64,000 nucleotides of DNA from assembly GCA_964651705.1 (NCBI GenBank), contig CAZYWZ010000009.1:1-64000 (forward strand). Direction: 5' to 3'. The notes below the pieces were generated by a model that ran no database searches, was not told the origin of the DNA, and saw only the letters and a program-made list of their open reading frames with translations. Position 1 is the first letter of the stretch, and each line of letters opens with the position of its first letter. The stretch is from JADLBR01 sp964651705. GTDB lineage: Bacteria > Verrucomicrobiota > Verrucomicrobiia > JADLBR01. Position numbers and translations under genes: made by a program. Positions 8,776 through 17,251 of the stretch are shown here, piece by piece.

Positions 8776-9798
8776 CTATGGCGCTTGCCGCAACGGGATG
8801 GCGTTGCCGGACTTGGTTTCCAGGGTGAAGCCTTCCGCTATGCGATCCATCGGCACCTGGGCCTGCGATCCCGAAATGCGCTTCAGGAAGACTCCCCCCG
8901 CGCCCTTGATGGTCCCGTGGTCGAGGGCCTCGGATGCCTCGCCTCGGTGATCTAGCACCTGAAACGAGCAGGTCTTCCAATCGGATTCCAGGCAGACGCG
9001 GATCCGGAGCGGGGGGTCGTTGGAGATGAGCAGGCTCTCGTATTGGGGCATTCCACTGCCGTGGGCCGCCTGTGCCAGCTCGATCTCTTGGTGGGCCTTG
9101 TCGACCCAGGGGAGATGAATGATCACGCCCGCGGGCGCGCAGCTCTCAGAGAGTAGTCTTGCCGCGCCCATCGCGGCTCGCGCCAGGGCGCGCATGTGGG
9201 ACATCTCTTCGGTCTGGTAGGCGATCCGCGGATCCGCGCCGGCCGCCATCGGCGCGCCCACGCGATCCTGGAGCGGTTTGGGGAGGGCCGCCCCCGTGGC
9301 CGCATGGCGGAAAACGGACCACGCATCGGCCATTTCTTCCGTGGTCAGCCGATCGATGAACCAGCTCTCTCGAAGGGCGTCCGGCGGCACCGAATGCGCA
9401 TTCCAGAGGCATAGAACGCGCAGGGTTGGCGCCTCGCGCCCCAGGAGCAACTCGCCCGGGGTGGCGGGCGCCTCGTACGGCCCGAAGGGCGCCACCAGTT
9501 TCCAGTCATCCTCCCAGTCGCGGAAGGCAGCGACGTAGACAGGACGCTCGGCATCTGGCGTCAACCGCGGGGACAGCAGCCGGATCTCGCCGGGACCCGG
9601 GGGATCCGAATCAAACGGGGCGACGCGGCCCGCCAAAGCGGTGCGGTCGGATTGCGTGGCCGCACCGGCGCCTCTTGAAAGGGGTGGCTGGACCTCCCGG
9701 AACCTCAAGTCGATGCGTCGACTCCGCAACCAGTTTTCCAAGAACTGCTTGCGTGGCCCCGAGAGTGGCTGCCACCCGCCTGGGGAATTGCGGGACAT
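8776..9798 (-). CDS. Hypothetical protein, third gene of the Lon-like operon
   Basis: This is a 340-residue protein starting MSRNSPGGWQPL; a GTG one codon upstream is also possible. The N-terminal 50 residues look like a small helical domain (RKQFLENWLRSRRIDLRF). The rest is mixed alpha/beta with many tryptophans and no motif that I recognise. It sits between a 268-residue helical protein and the Lon-like peptidase, with gaps of 12 and 4 bases, so all belong to one transcript. It could be the recognition or substrate partner of the peptidase; that is only a guess from position. Confidence 0.6.
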   Translation of the reverse strand: MSRNSPGGWQPLSGPRKQFLENWLRSRRIDLRFREVQPPLSRGAGAATQSDRTALAGRVAPFDSDPPGPGEIRLLSPRLTPDAERPVYVAAFRDWEDDWKLVAPFGPYEAPATPGELLLGREAPTLRVLCLWNAHSVPPDALRESWFIDRLTTEEMADAWSVFRHAATGAALPKPLQDRVGAPMAAGADPRIAYQTEEMSHMRALARAAMGAARLLSESCAPAGVIIHLPWVDKAHQEIELAQAAHGSGMPQYESLLISNDPPLRIRVCLESDWKTCSFQVLDHRGEASEALDHGTIKGAGGVFLKRISGSQAQVPMDRIAEGFTLETKSGNAIPLRQAP

Positions 9799-9810
9799 CA
9801 CTTCATATCC

Positions 9811-10617
9811 TCACTTCTGAAAGAGCGCCTTGCAGGTTTTTTCCGTTTTTGCCCATGCCACGCACAGATCCCCGATGTCGTCCATCAGGAGCTCCGCATA
9901 GGCCCCCGTGGTCTCCGCGTCATTCGCGGCATGCTCCTCCGCCAATCGGGTCGCATCGGCGTGGACCGCGTGCCACGCATCGAATACGGCCTGTCGGCCA
10001 CAGTCGGCCGCCTTGGTTACGGCGGGATCTGCTCGCGAGATCTCTAACGCCCACGCGGCGACCGCGACCTTTTGGCGGGAATTCATGCCGCCGAAGATCT
10101 GCCGGGCGTCCTTGAGAACTGACGCCCGGACGTTGTTCCAAACGGCCAGCAGGGCGGGATCCGATGATTCGATCAGCAGGCCGACGTTCTCCATGGTGGC
10201 GCTCTCCGGATCATCAGGCTTCAAAGGGCGATCCTTTGAGACCGGGCGGAAGCCACGACGGCGCATTTTTGCGTTGGCCTCAACGCCAACAAAAAGCCGG
10301 GTCGCTGTCCGGATGCACACGGCCGCCCCCGACTCCAGCAGATTGAGGGGGTCATCGTCGTGGAGTTCGACCCTGGCGAGAAGCCAATCCTTCCAGCGGT
10401 TGCCGGTGACGCCAGAGCAGGTATGCATGTGGGTCTCAAAGATCTGGCGCGCGAGATCGCCATCGATAGGAAAGTCGGGATCCTCTGCTGCCGCGTAGAA
10501 ACGGCACATCGTGAAGGCGAACTGTTTCAGGGCCGCGTGGTGCTCGTCGGAGCAGCGCTGCATGGCGCAGCGATCCTTCCATTCCATCCATGCCCCGGGT
10601 GTCGTGAGGTGACTCAC
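9811..10617 (-). CDS. Hypothetical helical protein, second gene of the Lon-like operon
   Basis: This is a 268-residue protein. I chose a GTG at 10617 because it overlaps the stop of the preceding gene as GTGA, a translational-coupling arrangement used several times in this window; the frame is open to 10719. The protein is mostly helical (SDEHHAALKQFAFTMCRFY, DLARQIFETHMHTC, EISRADPAVTKAADCGRQ) with no known motif. Cysteines are scattered and not arranged as a metal site. Function is not recognised. Confidence 0.6.
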   Translation of the reverse strand: MSHLTTPGAWMEWKDRCAMQRCSDEHHAALKQFAFTMCRFYAAAEDPDFPIDGDLARQIFETHMHTCSGVTGNRWKDWLLARVELHDDDPLNLLESGAAVCIRTATRLFVGVEANAKMRRRGFRPVSKDRPLKPDDPESATMENVGLLIESSDPALLAVWNNVRASVLKDARQIFGGMNSRQKVAVAAWALEISRADPAVTKAADCGRQAVFDAWHAVHADATRLAEEHAANDAETTGAYAELLMDDIGDLCVAWAKTEKTCKALFQK

Positions 10618-11120
10618 AGGAGGTCCCTCCGTCGCGCCCAATCCTTGAGGTCTGCGGTTTCCGACTCGTTTAGCCGCGGCTTGTGCAGGTTGGACGCGAC
10701 CCGTTTCCTGCGGAACCACTGTCCGGAGGTCTGTTCCGGGTCGGCCTCGGGGTCGCGAAACAGGATATTTTCGAGCCCGATGCGTGCCGGGGAAACGAGG
10801 TGCCCGAACGAGGTTTGGTGGTTCGGTCCCAGGTCTTCGGTGAGGCCCTGAACGACGACGGGGCCGTGGGTGCCGGTGGTGCCATGGAGCATGGGAACCG
10901 CCTCGTTCAGGTTATCGAGAGGCCCCGTCCGCAGGGAGACCCCAGGATGCCATTTTCGGGTGCTCTCGTGGTCGTACTCTCGGATCTCACTGTCCCAGAC
11001 GTCCTCCCGCACCTGCCAGACCGTTCCCAGCGAAACGTCGACGGCGAAGGCCAGCAGGCGCCGGATGCGCTCGGCGTGGACCTGATCCGGATCGGGCGAT
11101 TGGATGGGTTCCTCGGCCAT
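10614..11120 (-). CDS. Hypothetical protein, first gene of the Lon-like operon
   Basis: This is a 168-residue protein starting MAEEPIQSPDPDQ at 11120. The frame is open further upstream, but that part is the antisense of the TIR gene at 11325. The core has a beta-rich feel (VSLGTVWQVREDVWDSEIRE, KWHPGVSLRTGPL, TSFGHLVSPARIGLENILF) and a basic C-terminus (RRKRVASNLHKPRLNESE). The HPGVSL segment faintly recalls MazF/PemK-type toxins, but I cannot support that call. It heads the operon, is divergent from the TIR-lectin gene with about 200 bases between, and its stop overlaps the next start by GTGA. Confidence 0.55.
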   Translation of the reverse strand: MAEEPIQSPDPDQVHAERIRRLLAFAVDVSLGTVWQVREDVWDSEIREYDHESTRKWHPGVSLRTGPLDNLNEAVPMLHGTTGTHGPVVVQGLTEDLGPNHQTSFGHLVSPARIGLENILFRDPEADPEQTSGQWFRRKRVASNLHKPRLNESETADLKDWARRRDLL

Positions 11121-11324
11121 GACGTTGCTGGCAGATGATGGCGATCCCGGGGGTGATTCGCAAGAGGGAAGGATGGGGAACGCGCCTTGAAGGGGGTTTG
11201 ATCGAACCCGTGGCGAGGACGCGCCGCTGCCGGCCGAATCCCGGGGGCGTTCTGGCTTTCGCGATCGCATCAGTGCCCGGTCGGTCGCTTGACCGGCTCG
11301 AGAGGGGTTTGGTAGGGTTTGGAC

Positions 11325-12146
11325 ATGCCCGATGCTGTGAAAGATGGGCTGGCGGGGGTGGCGTCGGGAACCTCGGATCTGTCCGGGAGGCGGCCGGCGG
11401 ACGTATCGGCGCGGCGCCACGAGGTCATGATCTCGCACGCGCAAGAAGACAGGGCGATCGCGGATGCGGTTTGCGGCAGTTTGGAGGCGCAAGGAATCCG
11501 GTGCTGGATAGCCCCCCGCGATGTCCGGGCGGGAAGGTTGTGGAAGCAGGAGATCATCGACGCCATCGGGGGGTGCCGTGTCATGGTGCTGATTTTCTCC
11601 GACGTGGCGAATCGATCCGATCACGTGCCCTCCGAGGTGAGCCTTGCCGCACAGGCACGAAAGACGATAATCCCGCTGAGAATCGAAGACGTGATGCCCG
11701 CCGGCACACTGCAATATGACCTCGCGCAGGTCCATTGGCTCGACGCCTTTGACCCGCCCAGGGACGCAAGGATTGGTGAACTTGTGCGGAACGTCTCCGA
11801 GGCGCTCGGCAAAACGGGTCCCGCCAAGACGGATGCGGGTTCGGCCGTGAGAACTTTCGGAGGAGGGCAAGTGAAAGTGGAGCAAGGCATCGTGGGCTGG
11901 GACTGGGACGGCCGCGGTTATGCGCGCAGAAAATTCGAGGTGAGGTTTAAGGATCCGTTCCGCGCTGCGCCGGTCGTCCAGACATCGATCGTGATGCAGG
12001 ACACGTATTCAACCCGGGATAGCACGACGCGACTTTGGGTCGAAGCGCGGGAGATCCACGCCGATGGGATGACCATCGAAGTGGGGACGTGGAACGAGAA
12101 CCAGATCGGGGGGTGCAAGGTCCAGTGGCTGGCGTTGGGGGAGTGA
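11325..12146 (+). CDS. TIR domain protein with C-terminal H-type lectin domain
   Basis: This is a 273-residue protein. Residues about 32-150 form a TIR domain (EVMISHAQEDRAIADAV, GIRCWIAPRDV, CRVMVLIFSDVANRSDHVP); the Glu in VPSEVSLAA is in the place of the NADase catalytic Glu. The last ~85 residues (FRAAPVVQTSIVM, RLWVEAREIHADGM, GTWNENQIGGCKVQWLALG) match the H-type lectin pattern of a strand pair, a TW/N segment and a final W-A. Bacterial TIR domains usually deplete NAD+ when triggered. A sugar-binding lectin domain would be an unusual sensor, for example for phage or cell-surface glycans. The frame can also start at a TTG (11319), six bases earlier. It is transcribed in the same direction as the next two effector genes. 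Confidence 0.75.
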   Translation: MPDAVKDGLAGVASGTSDLSGRRPADVSARRHEVMISHAQEDRAIADAVCGSLEAQGIRCWIAPRDVRAGRLWKQEIIDAIGGCRVMVLIFSDVANRSDHVPSEVSLAAQARKTIIPLRIEDVMPAGTLQYDLAQVHWLDAFDPPRDARIGELVRNVSEALGKTGPAKTDAGSAVRTFGGGQVKVEQGIVGWDWDGRGYARRKFEVRFKDPFRAAPVVQTSIVMQDTYSTRDSTTRLWVEAREIHADGMTIEVGTWNENQIGGCKVQWLALGE

Positions 12147-12258
12147 TCGCGGATTTGGGCTGCGCGTTGCCCATTGGATTGCTGGGGTCGAAAAAGAAGG
12201 GGCTTGCGGACTTTTCTTTCTGGATCGATCCTCATGTGCCAGAGGTTGGGCGATCCCC

Positions 12259-14202
12259 ATGGTCGTATCGAAACGAGGGACGAGGTCGGCGAAAGGCTGG
12301 GCCCTGAGCGCGCGGGACCGGGGCCGAATCATTTCCTGGATCCTGAGGCACGGGCCCGCCGAACTCGGGTTGGGGGCGGGTCTCTGGACGCCGCGACGGA
12401 TTGCCAGGCTGATGCGCGGGGCGATGGGATTTCACGCCAGTCGGGGCGATGTCGCGCACATCCTGCGCGCCCTGGGCGTGGAAGCGCCGCCGATCTGGGC
12501 GCGGGGAGCGGGCACCGTGCCAAGGCCGCGCGGCTGGCAAGTGCTGGGGTTGTTGACCATGCGGGTCGGCGCCGGCGGGAATTTGGTTTGGGATGCCGCC
12601 GGCCGGCCAGGGACGACGGTCTTGGTCGTCGCAGGTGACAAAGGGTTCTTTGTCCAAAGGCTGCGGGGCCGACTGACGCCACTGGGATTCGTGGCGTTCC
12701 TCAAGAAGGTCCGGAGGATTGCGGGTGGGCCCATTATCATCGCGTTTCGCCACCTTCCGGTTCTGGAGTCCAAGGTGGTCGCGGCGTATCTGGCGAGGTC
12801 CCGGCTCAGCGTCCGGATTCACGTGACGGACGATCGGGCGAAGGGGAGGGGTCTGCCGATAGCTGCCGCCAGTGCCCCGGGCACCAGAGCGGTAAGTCCG
12901 CGCGCAAAGGCCCACGTCAAGAAGGTCGCGAAGAAGAAGTGCATGGCTCGGAAGAAGGCCATCGCCAAAGTGGCGAGGCGCAGAGGCTCGACTCGAGCGC
13001 GGTCGGCCAGCGGACCTCCGCAGCCAGAACCTCTGCCCGTGTCGCCTCTCGGGCTTTGCTACCCGCTGCCGCCTTTCGGGGTTTCCTACTCGCTGCCTTC
13101 TTGGGGTGCTATGGCTGATGCGTGCCTTGAATGGGTGGAAAAATTCTCAAAATCGGGCCCGATGCCGCCGTCGGTGTGCCCAGAACCCGCGCCTCCGAAG
13201 AAGATTCCCACCCTGACCATGAACCCGCCGTTGATGGAGATCAGCACGCCACCACAGGTGCCGACGGTAGCGGAGAGCGTGTGTCCACCTGGTAGGAAGT
13301 TCGAGAGTATTCCATTTGAGCAGTCCGAGGACGTTCAGGTTGAAATAGTTAAAGAGCGGTTTTTCCGATGGCCTGGGTCGGCTTGGATGAAGGGGCCATC
13401 GATAGACCGGGTTTCCTTCGCGATAGCGGCGCCGCCGGTGGTGTCGGCAGGGACCGCATTTCTGCTGGAAGTCTGGGCCCATCTGGCGGGGCAACTGCAG
13501 GAGGTTCGCAAGAGGATTGCGGAGCGACCCTCAAAACCGGAGATTGTGGGCGGGAAGGGGCCGGTGCGCGTGGCGCGGGGTGGGACGCTCCAGGTGGCTG
13601 TCCGCATCGATGGCATGGTCGTCGAGTCCGGGGAGGAAGAGATATTGTGGGATGGCGAACCGGCCAACGCCCAGTTCCGGGTTGCTGTGCCCCCGGATGC
13701 GGCGCAGGGCGTGCGGCAGGGGTCGGCCATGATTCGGCTGGGTGGCGTGCCCCTGGCAAGGGTGCTATTCGAGTTGTGCGTCGGGACCCGCCAGGCCACC
13801 CCGGCGGAGTTGCCCGCGCGTCAGCGGGACGTGCGCTGTGCGATGGCCTCCTACGCGAGTGCCGATCGCGACGAGGTCTTCGCGCGCATCCAGGGGATGC
13901 AGAAGGTGCGCCCCGACCTCGACGTATTCGCGGACGTCGCCGACCTGCGATCCGGGGAGCGCTGGGAGGATCGCCTCGAGGCCGAGATCCGGGCCAGGGA
14001 CGCGATGTTCTTGTTCTGGTCGCGGGCGGCCAGCCAATCGAAACATGTCGACAAGGAATGGAGGACCGGGTTGCGGCTGAGGGGCCTTGATTTCATCGAC
14101 CCGATGCCCCTGGCCTCTCCCGAGGAGGTACCCCCGCCCGAGGAGCTGAGTGGGTTGCATTTCAACGATTGGACGCTGGCCTATCGCCGGGCGCATCGTT
14201 AG
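12259..14202 (+). CDS. TIR domain protein with decayed IS630-type transposase-like N-terminus
   Basis: This is a 647-residue protein. Residues 22-75 look like the winged helix of IS630-type transposases (LRHGPAELG, LWTPRRIARLM, DVAHILRALGV). Residues 90-190 look like the second half of the DDE domain (GDKGFFVQRLRGRLTPLGF, IIIAFRHLPVLESKV), but the stretch carrying the first Asp is missing and the second Asp is replaced (AFRH). Residues 213-250 are Lys/Arg rich and followed by a Pro-rich linker. Residues 350-515 form a beta-rich domain (VSFAIAAPPVVSAGTAF) often seen before TIR. Residues 525-625 are a TIR domain (ASYASADRDEVFARIQ, FLFWSRAASQSKHV) with the candidate catalytic Glu at 600 in DKEWR. 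An NADase with a DNA-binding or recruitment domain is inferred. Confidence 0.7.
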   Translation: MVVSKRGTRSAKGWALSARDRGRIISWILRHGPAELGLGAGLWTPRRIARLMRGAMGFHASRGDVAHILRALGVEAPPIWARGAGTVPRPRGWQVLGLLTMRVGAGGNLVWDAAGRPGTTVLVVAGDKGFFVQRLRGRLTPLGFVAFLKKVRRIAGGPIIIAFRHLPVLESKVVAAYLARSRLSVRIHVTDDRAKGRGLPIAAASAPGTRAVSPRAKAHVKKVAKKKCMARKKAIAKVARRRGSTRARSASGPPQPEPLPVSPLGLCYPLPPFGVSYSLPSWGAMADACLEWVEKFSKSGPMPPSVCPEPAPPKKIPTLTMNPPLMEISTPPQVPTVAESVCPPGRKFESIPFEQSEDVQVEIVKERFFRWPGSAWMKGPSIDRVSFAIAAPPVVSAGTAFLLEVWAHLAGQLQEVRKRIAERPSKPEIVGGKGPVRVARGGTLQVAVRIDGMVVESGEEEILWDGEPANAQFRVAVPPDAAQGVRQGSAMIRLGGVPLARVLFELCVGTRQATPAELPARQRDVRCAMASYASADRDEVFARIQGMQKVRPDLDVFADVADLRSGERWEDRLEAEIRARDAMFLFWSRAASQSKHVDKEWRTGLRLRGLDFIDPMPLASPEEVPPPEELSGLHFNDWTLAYRRAHR

Positions 14203-14249
14203 CCTCGCACTCTAAGAGAGACCCCGATGGCCATGAGGGGAGATCACGG

Positions 14250-15341
14250 ATGACGCACGGACCCAAGTTTGAGGTGGCGCATGGCGATGTGGCGGACGTC
14301 GAGGCGGACGTGCTGGTTCTCAAGCATGCGGGGGGACGTTTCTACGGCGCCGACAAGGCCGTGGCGGAGCGGCTAGCCGTTTCTGGCGGACTGGATCTGT
14401 CGGGTTGGAAACTGGGCCCGGATGACTATCGGTTGGTTCCATCGGGCGGGGCGCTTGTAGTGCCCAAGGTCCTTTTCCTCGGCACGGTCCCCCTTTACGC
14501 GCTGGATTATGGGGCCATCGGCATGCTGGCGAGGCGATGTGTCGCCGCGCTCGCGGAGGAGGGGGTCCAGAACGCCCGTGTGGCGGGCACGATCCACGGG
14601 CCGGGTTTTGGGCTGGACCCGGTCGAGGTTGTGCAGTGGCTGATGGCGGGCTTCCGGGGCGGCGCCGCGGAGCACCCCGGCGTCGTGGACAGCGTCGTGT
14701 TTATCGAGCGTTCGGAGCCGCGGGTGGATTTGATCCGGCAGGCGTTGGGGGACGGGAATGACACGTCCGACCCTGCCGCCACATGGGGAGAGTCGCTCGC
14801 GGGACATGTCGGGGTCGCCGTGGGTGCGGTCTCCGCAGCTCGGGTCGGCGACGCGATTCCCGGAGTGGTCGGGGCAATCGAAACAACTTTGCGCGCGATT
14901 CGCGCGGTCGGCAAGGGGACCCCCGGAGCGGACGACCGTATCGAGGAAAAGCCTCACATCTTCGTCGCCATGCCATTCTCGGACGAGTTTGAGGATGTCT
15001 ATCGGTTCGGCATCCTGGAGCCGGTGCGCCGGTGCGGCTTCGCCTGCGAGAAGGTGGACGAGGTGTCCTTCACCGGCGATGTCCTCCAGCAGATCAAGAA
15101 CCGGATCGCCAGTTCCCGGCTGGTCATTGCGGAACTGACGGGCGCGCGTCCGAACGTGTACCTCGAGGTCGGGTACGCCTGGGGCTGCGGGAAAGAGGTC
15201 GTCTTCCTCGCGAAGAAGGGCGAGCAGATCCATTTCGACGTGGCGACGCAGAGGACCATCTTCTACAGGAACATCACGCACCTCGCGGAGGAGTTGCAGA
15301 AACTGATCGAGAAACTGTCTCCGACGTCCAGGATGGGATGA
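14250..15341 (+). CDS. Macro-like domain fused to a deoxyribosyltransferase/TIR-like domain
   Basis: This is a 363-residue protein starting MTHGPKFEVAHGDV, with GAGGGGAG upstream. The first ~200 residues have a macro or M17-N-like fold signature (VAHGDVADVEADVLVLKH, LFLGTVPLYALDYGAIG, IHGPGFGLDPVEVVQ); such domains bind ADP-ribose or related nucleotides. Residues 236-355 (HIFVAMPFSDEFEDVY, RIASSRLVIAELTGARPNVY, EVGYAWGCGKEVVFLAKK) match the nucleoside 2-deoxyribosyltransferase-like/TIR-like superfamily, with Glu in YLEVGYA in the catalytic place. Together they suggest an enzyme acting on NAD+ or nucleotides with a ligand-sensing module. It follows the TIR gene by 47 bases and is probably co-transcribed. 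The functional reading is inference. Confidence 0.65.
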   Translation: MTHGPKFEVAHGDVADVEADVLVLKHAGGRFYGADKAVAERLAVSGGLDLSGWKLGPDDYRLVPSGGALVVPKVLFLGTVPLYALDYGAIGMLARRCVAALAEEGVQNARVAGTIHGPGFGLDPVEVVQWLMAGFRGGAAEHPGVVDSVVFIERSEPRVDLIRQALGDGNDTSDPAATWGESLAGHVGVAVGAVSAARVGDAIPGVVGAIETTLRAIRAVGKGTPGADDRIEEKPHIFVAMPFSDEFEDVYRFGILEPVRRCGFACEKVDEVSFTGDVLQQIKNRIASSRLVIAELTGARPNVYLEVGYAWGCGKEVVFLAKKGEQIHFDVATQRTIFYRNITHLAEELQKLIEKLSPTSRMG

Positions 15342-15517
15342 AATAATCCGCTGGCATTTCCCGCGGGCGGTTTAAACGGTTCTGGCCCTTGATGCGCATG
15401 GCTCCGTCGGGCGGCTTCCCGCGAGTCAAGACGCTGGGCGATGCGCGATGACCTTGGTCCCCGTAAGGTGGATCGTCCCCATTCCGCCGGAAATCGGCGG
15501 CCTCTCGTAGGGTTCGA

Positions 15518-16636
15518 TCACCAAAGGATCTCGTCTTTTAGAAGGCCGGCCATGCAAATAACCGAGCCGATCGCGGCAAAAATGTTGCGGACGTACATGG
15601 GAATGTCCTGATAATCTGCCATGATCCCGATGGCTAGAAAGAAACCGCAGGCAACCAGCTGCAGAGCGCACAGCGCGATAGCAATCGACTTCTTGGCGGC
15701 GGGAACCACGCTGTAGCCCGCCGCAACAAAAAAATACCCCCCTAGGCCGGAGATAAAAACCAACTGAAGATAGCCGATGTTGATCGCGCTTAACTTCCAA
15801 AGAATAGGAACGATGATGTTGACGGCCAGCTGCGCGAGCGCGGCCGCCGGAAGAAATGCGATCCAACGGAATATGATCGAGAGCGTCTCTTTCAGTGTTT
15901 CCGCGTCGCGTTCCCGTTGACGGAGTGCGTTAAACTCGACACCGATGATGCCGGCGACGATCTTGAGGACGGCATTCCTCCGCCCGTCCTTGCGGAAGCG
16001 AACGTCCGCTGCGCAGGGCTCGCTCGTCCTTTCGGTCGGGTTGCCGTCTCGGTCGACATGAAAGCGGAGTGCGGGGGGGAAACACTCTTGCTTCGGCCGT
16101 TTCGCGAGGGGTGTGCCGCGGGCGATGAGGGCAAGGACCCGGTCCCCCCTGCCCATGGCCTTGAAGATCTTGATCTCCTCGTTGACCCATGTGGACTTGG
16201 CGGCTTCTGGAGAGCAAATGACGACGAGAAAGCGGGACAGCCGCAATGCCTCCATGACGTCAGAACTAACGTCCGACGATCCCGCAAGCTCATCCCTGTC
16301 GCGGAAGCAAGGGAAGATCCTTTCCGGGATTTGGTGACGCCACTTGTTCTTAGTCCGATGAAGGCCGGGCGGAAGAGAATAGTTTTCGAGTTTTGAGTGC
16401 AGCCACTTGCTGACCGCGCTGTCGCGATGGCTGTAACTGATGAATGCCCAGTATTTGAATTGTTCGGGTGGATCGGAGGGTGGATCGGACGAATTGTCCA
16501 ACGGTGGGGCTTGGTCTGGGGAGGGAAGATAGTTGTAAGTGGCGCGCCGACCGGATTCCGCGTCGCCGAGGTGGCCTGGCGCGGGTTCCGCGCCGGGCGG
16601 CGAGGGTGGAAGCGTCTCGGGCGCAGCAGGGTTCAT
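15518..16636 (-). CDS. TIR domain protein with four membrane spans
   Basis: This is a 372-residue protein. After a Pro-rich N-terminus of about 50 residues comes a TIR domain (KYWAFISYSHRDSAVSKWL, FRDRDELAGSSDVS, SRFLVVICSPEAAKSTWV) with the catalytic Glu expected in VNEEIK. The C-terminal third has about four hydrophobic spans (FLPAAALAQLAVNIIVPIL, LQLVFISGLGGYFFVAA, IAIALCALQLVACGFFL, IFAAIGSVICMAGLL). The start at 16636 overlaps the upstream stop as ATGA; the frame is open to 16774. A membrane-tethered NADase paired with a small anchored partner suggests sensing at the membrane. Some TIR-membrane proteins of this plan carry WD40 or formylglycine sensors; this one does not. Confidence 0.75.
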   Translation of the reverse strand: MNPAAPETLPPSPPGAEPAPGHLGDAESGRRATYNYLPSPDQAPPLDNSSDPPSDPPEQFKYWAFISYSHRDSAVSKWLHSKLENYSLPPGLHRTKNKWRHQIPERIFPCFRDRDELAGSSDVSSDVMEALRLSRFLVVICSPEAAKSTWVNEEIKIFKAMGRGDRVLALIARGTPLAKRPKQECFPPALRFHVDRDGNPTERTSEPCAADVRFRKDGRRNAVLKIVAGIIGVEFNALRQRERDAETLKETLSIIFRWIAFLPAAALAQLAVNIIVPILWKLSAINIGYLQLVFISGLGGYFFVAAGYSVVPAAKKSIAIALCALQLVACGFFLAIGIMADYQDIPMYVRNIFAAIGSVICMAGLLKDEILW

Positions 16637-17214
16637 CTCGGGAGGGATGGGGGGTGAGCGCAGGAGGTGGCAGGGTGGGGCGGACTCGATGTGGCGCCGC
16701 AGATGGCCCACGTTTGGGACACAACGTAGGACAAGATCTGATCCCCTGGCGTGTCTTTCGGGTAGGCGTTCCATTCCAATTGCCCGGAAAGGACCTTTTC
16801 GGTATCGAGACGGTCTGGGAGGATAGCGCTCTTGCGGGCGCGTGGGTCGATGGCCTCTAGATAATCGGACGCGGATGTCTCCGGGTATTCATAAGCAAGG
16901 TGCCGGATCGGCACGATGGTAAGACCGGAGGCGTGGATTGCCTTGTTTGAGTTAACGAGCCAGATGCCGGTAATGGGTTGCTTGAACCAGGTCCAGACAC
17001 GGGTGATCGACAGGAGATCGTCCTGGGTGGCGGCCAGAGCTAGTGCGGTATTGTTTTTGTCCCTCATGGTGCGGGCCGACCATGAATAGTCCTCCCAGAG
17101 CCCGTAGAGAATCCAGGCCGCGAGGAACAGGGTGACGGCTGAGACCTGAAGGAATGTTTTCACGCTCGAGGAGAATTCTGGAGGCGCGAGGTTTCGCGTT
17201 GCGCGATGATCCAT
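16633..17214 (-). CDS. Membrane-anchored partner of the TIR membrane protein
   Basis: This is a 193-residue protein with one N-terminal hydrophobic span (VSAVTLFLAAWILYGLW, about residues 24-40). The rest is a soluble domain of about 150 residues and no known motif; Trp and Tyr are frequent. It overlaps the TIR gene by four bases (ATGA), so the two products are made together. Position and topology suggest a sensor or anchor for the TIR protein. Not recognised as a family. Confidence 0.6.
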   Translation of the reverse strand: MDHRATRNLAPPEFSSSVKTFLQVSAVTLFLAAWILYGLWEDYSWSARTMRDKNNTALALAATQDDLLSITRVWTWFKQPITGIWLVNSNKAIHASGLTIVPIRHLAYEYPETSASDYLEAIDPRARKSAILPDRLDTEKVLSGQLEWNAYPKDTPGDQILSYVVSQTWAICGATSSPPHPATSCAHPPSLPR

Positions 17215-17251
17215 CGATGGCGCGTTGAGAAGGCGGTAGCGGCCATCGGAA

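Noticed and set aside
10614..11120. MazF/PemK toxin call
   Set aside because: Only a short HPGVSL-like segment recalls that family; no conserved N-terminal strand or RNA-binding pattern, so I leave it as unknown.
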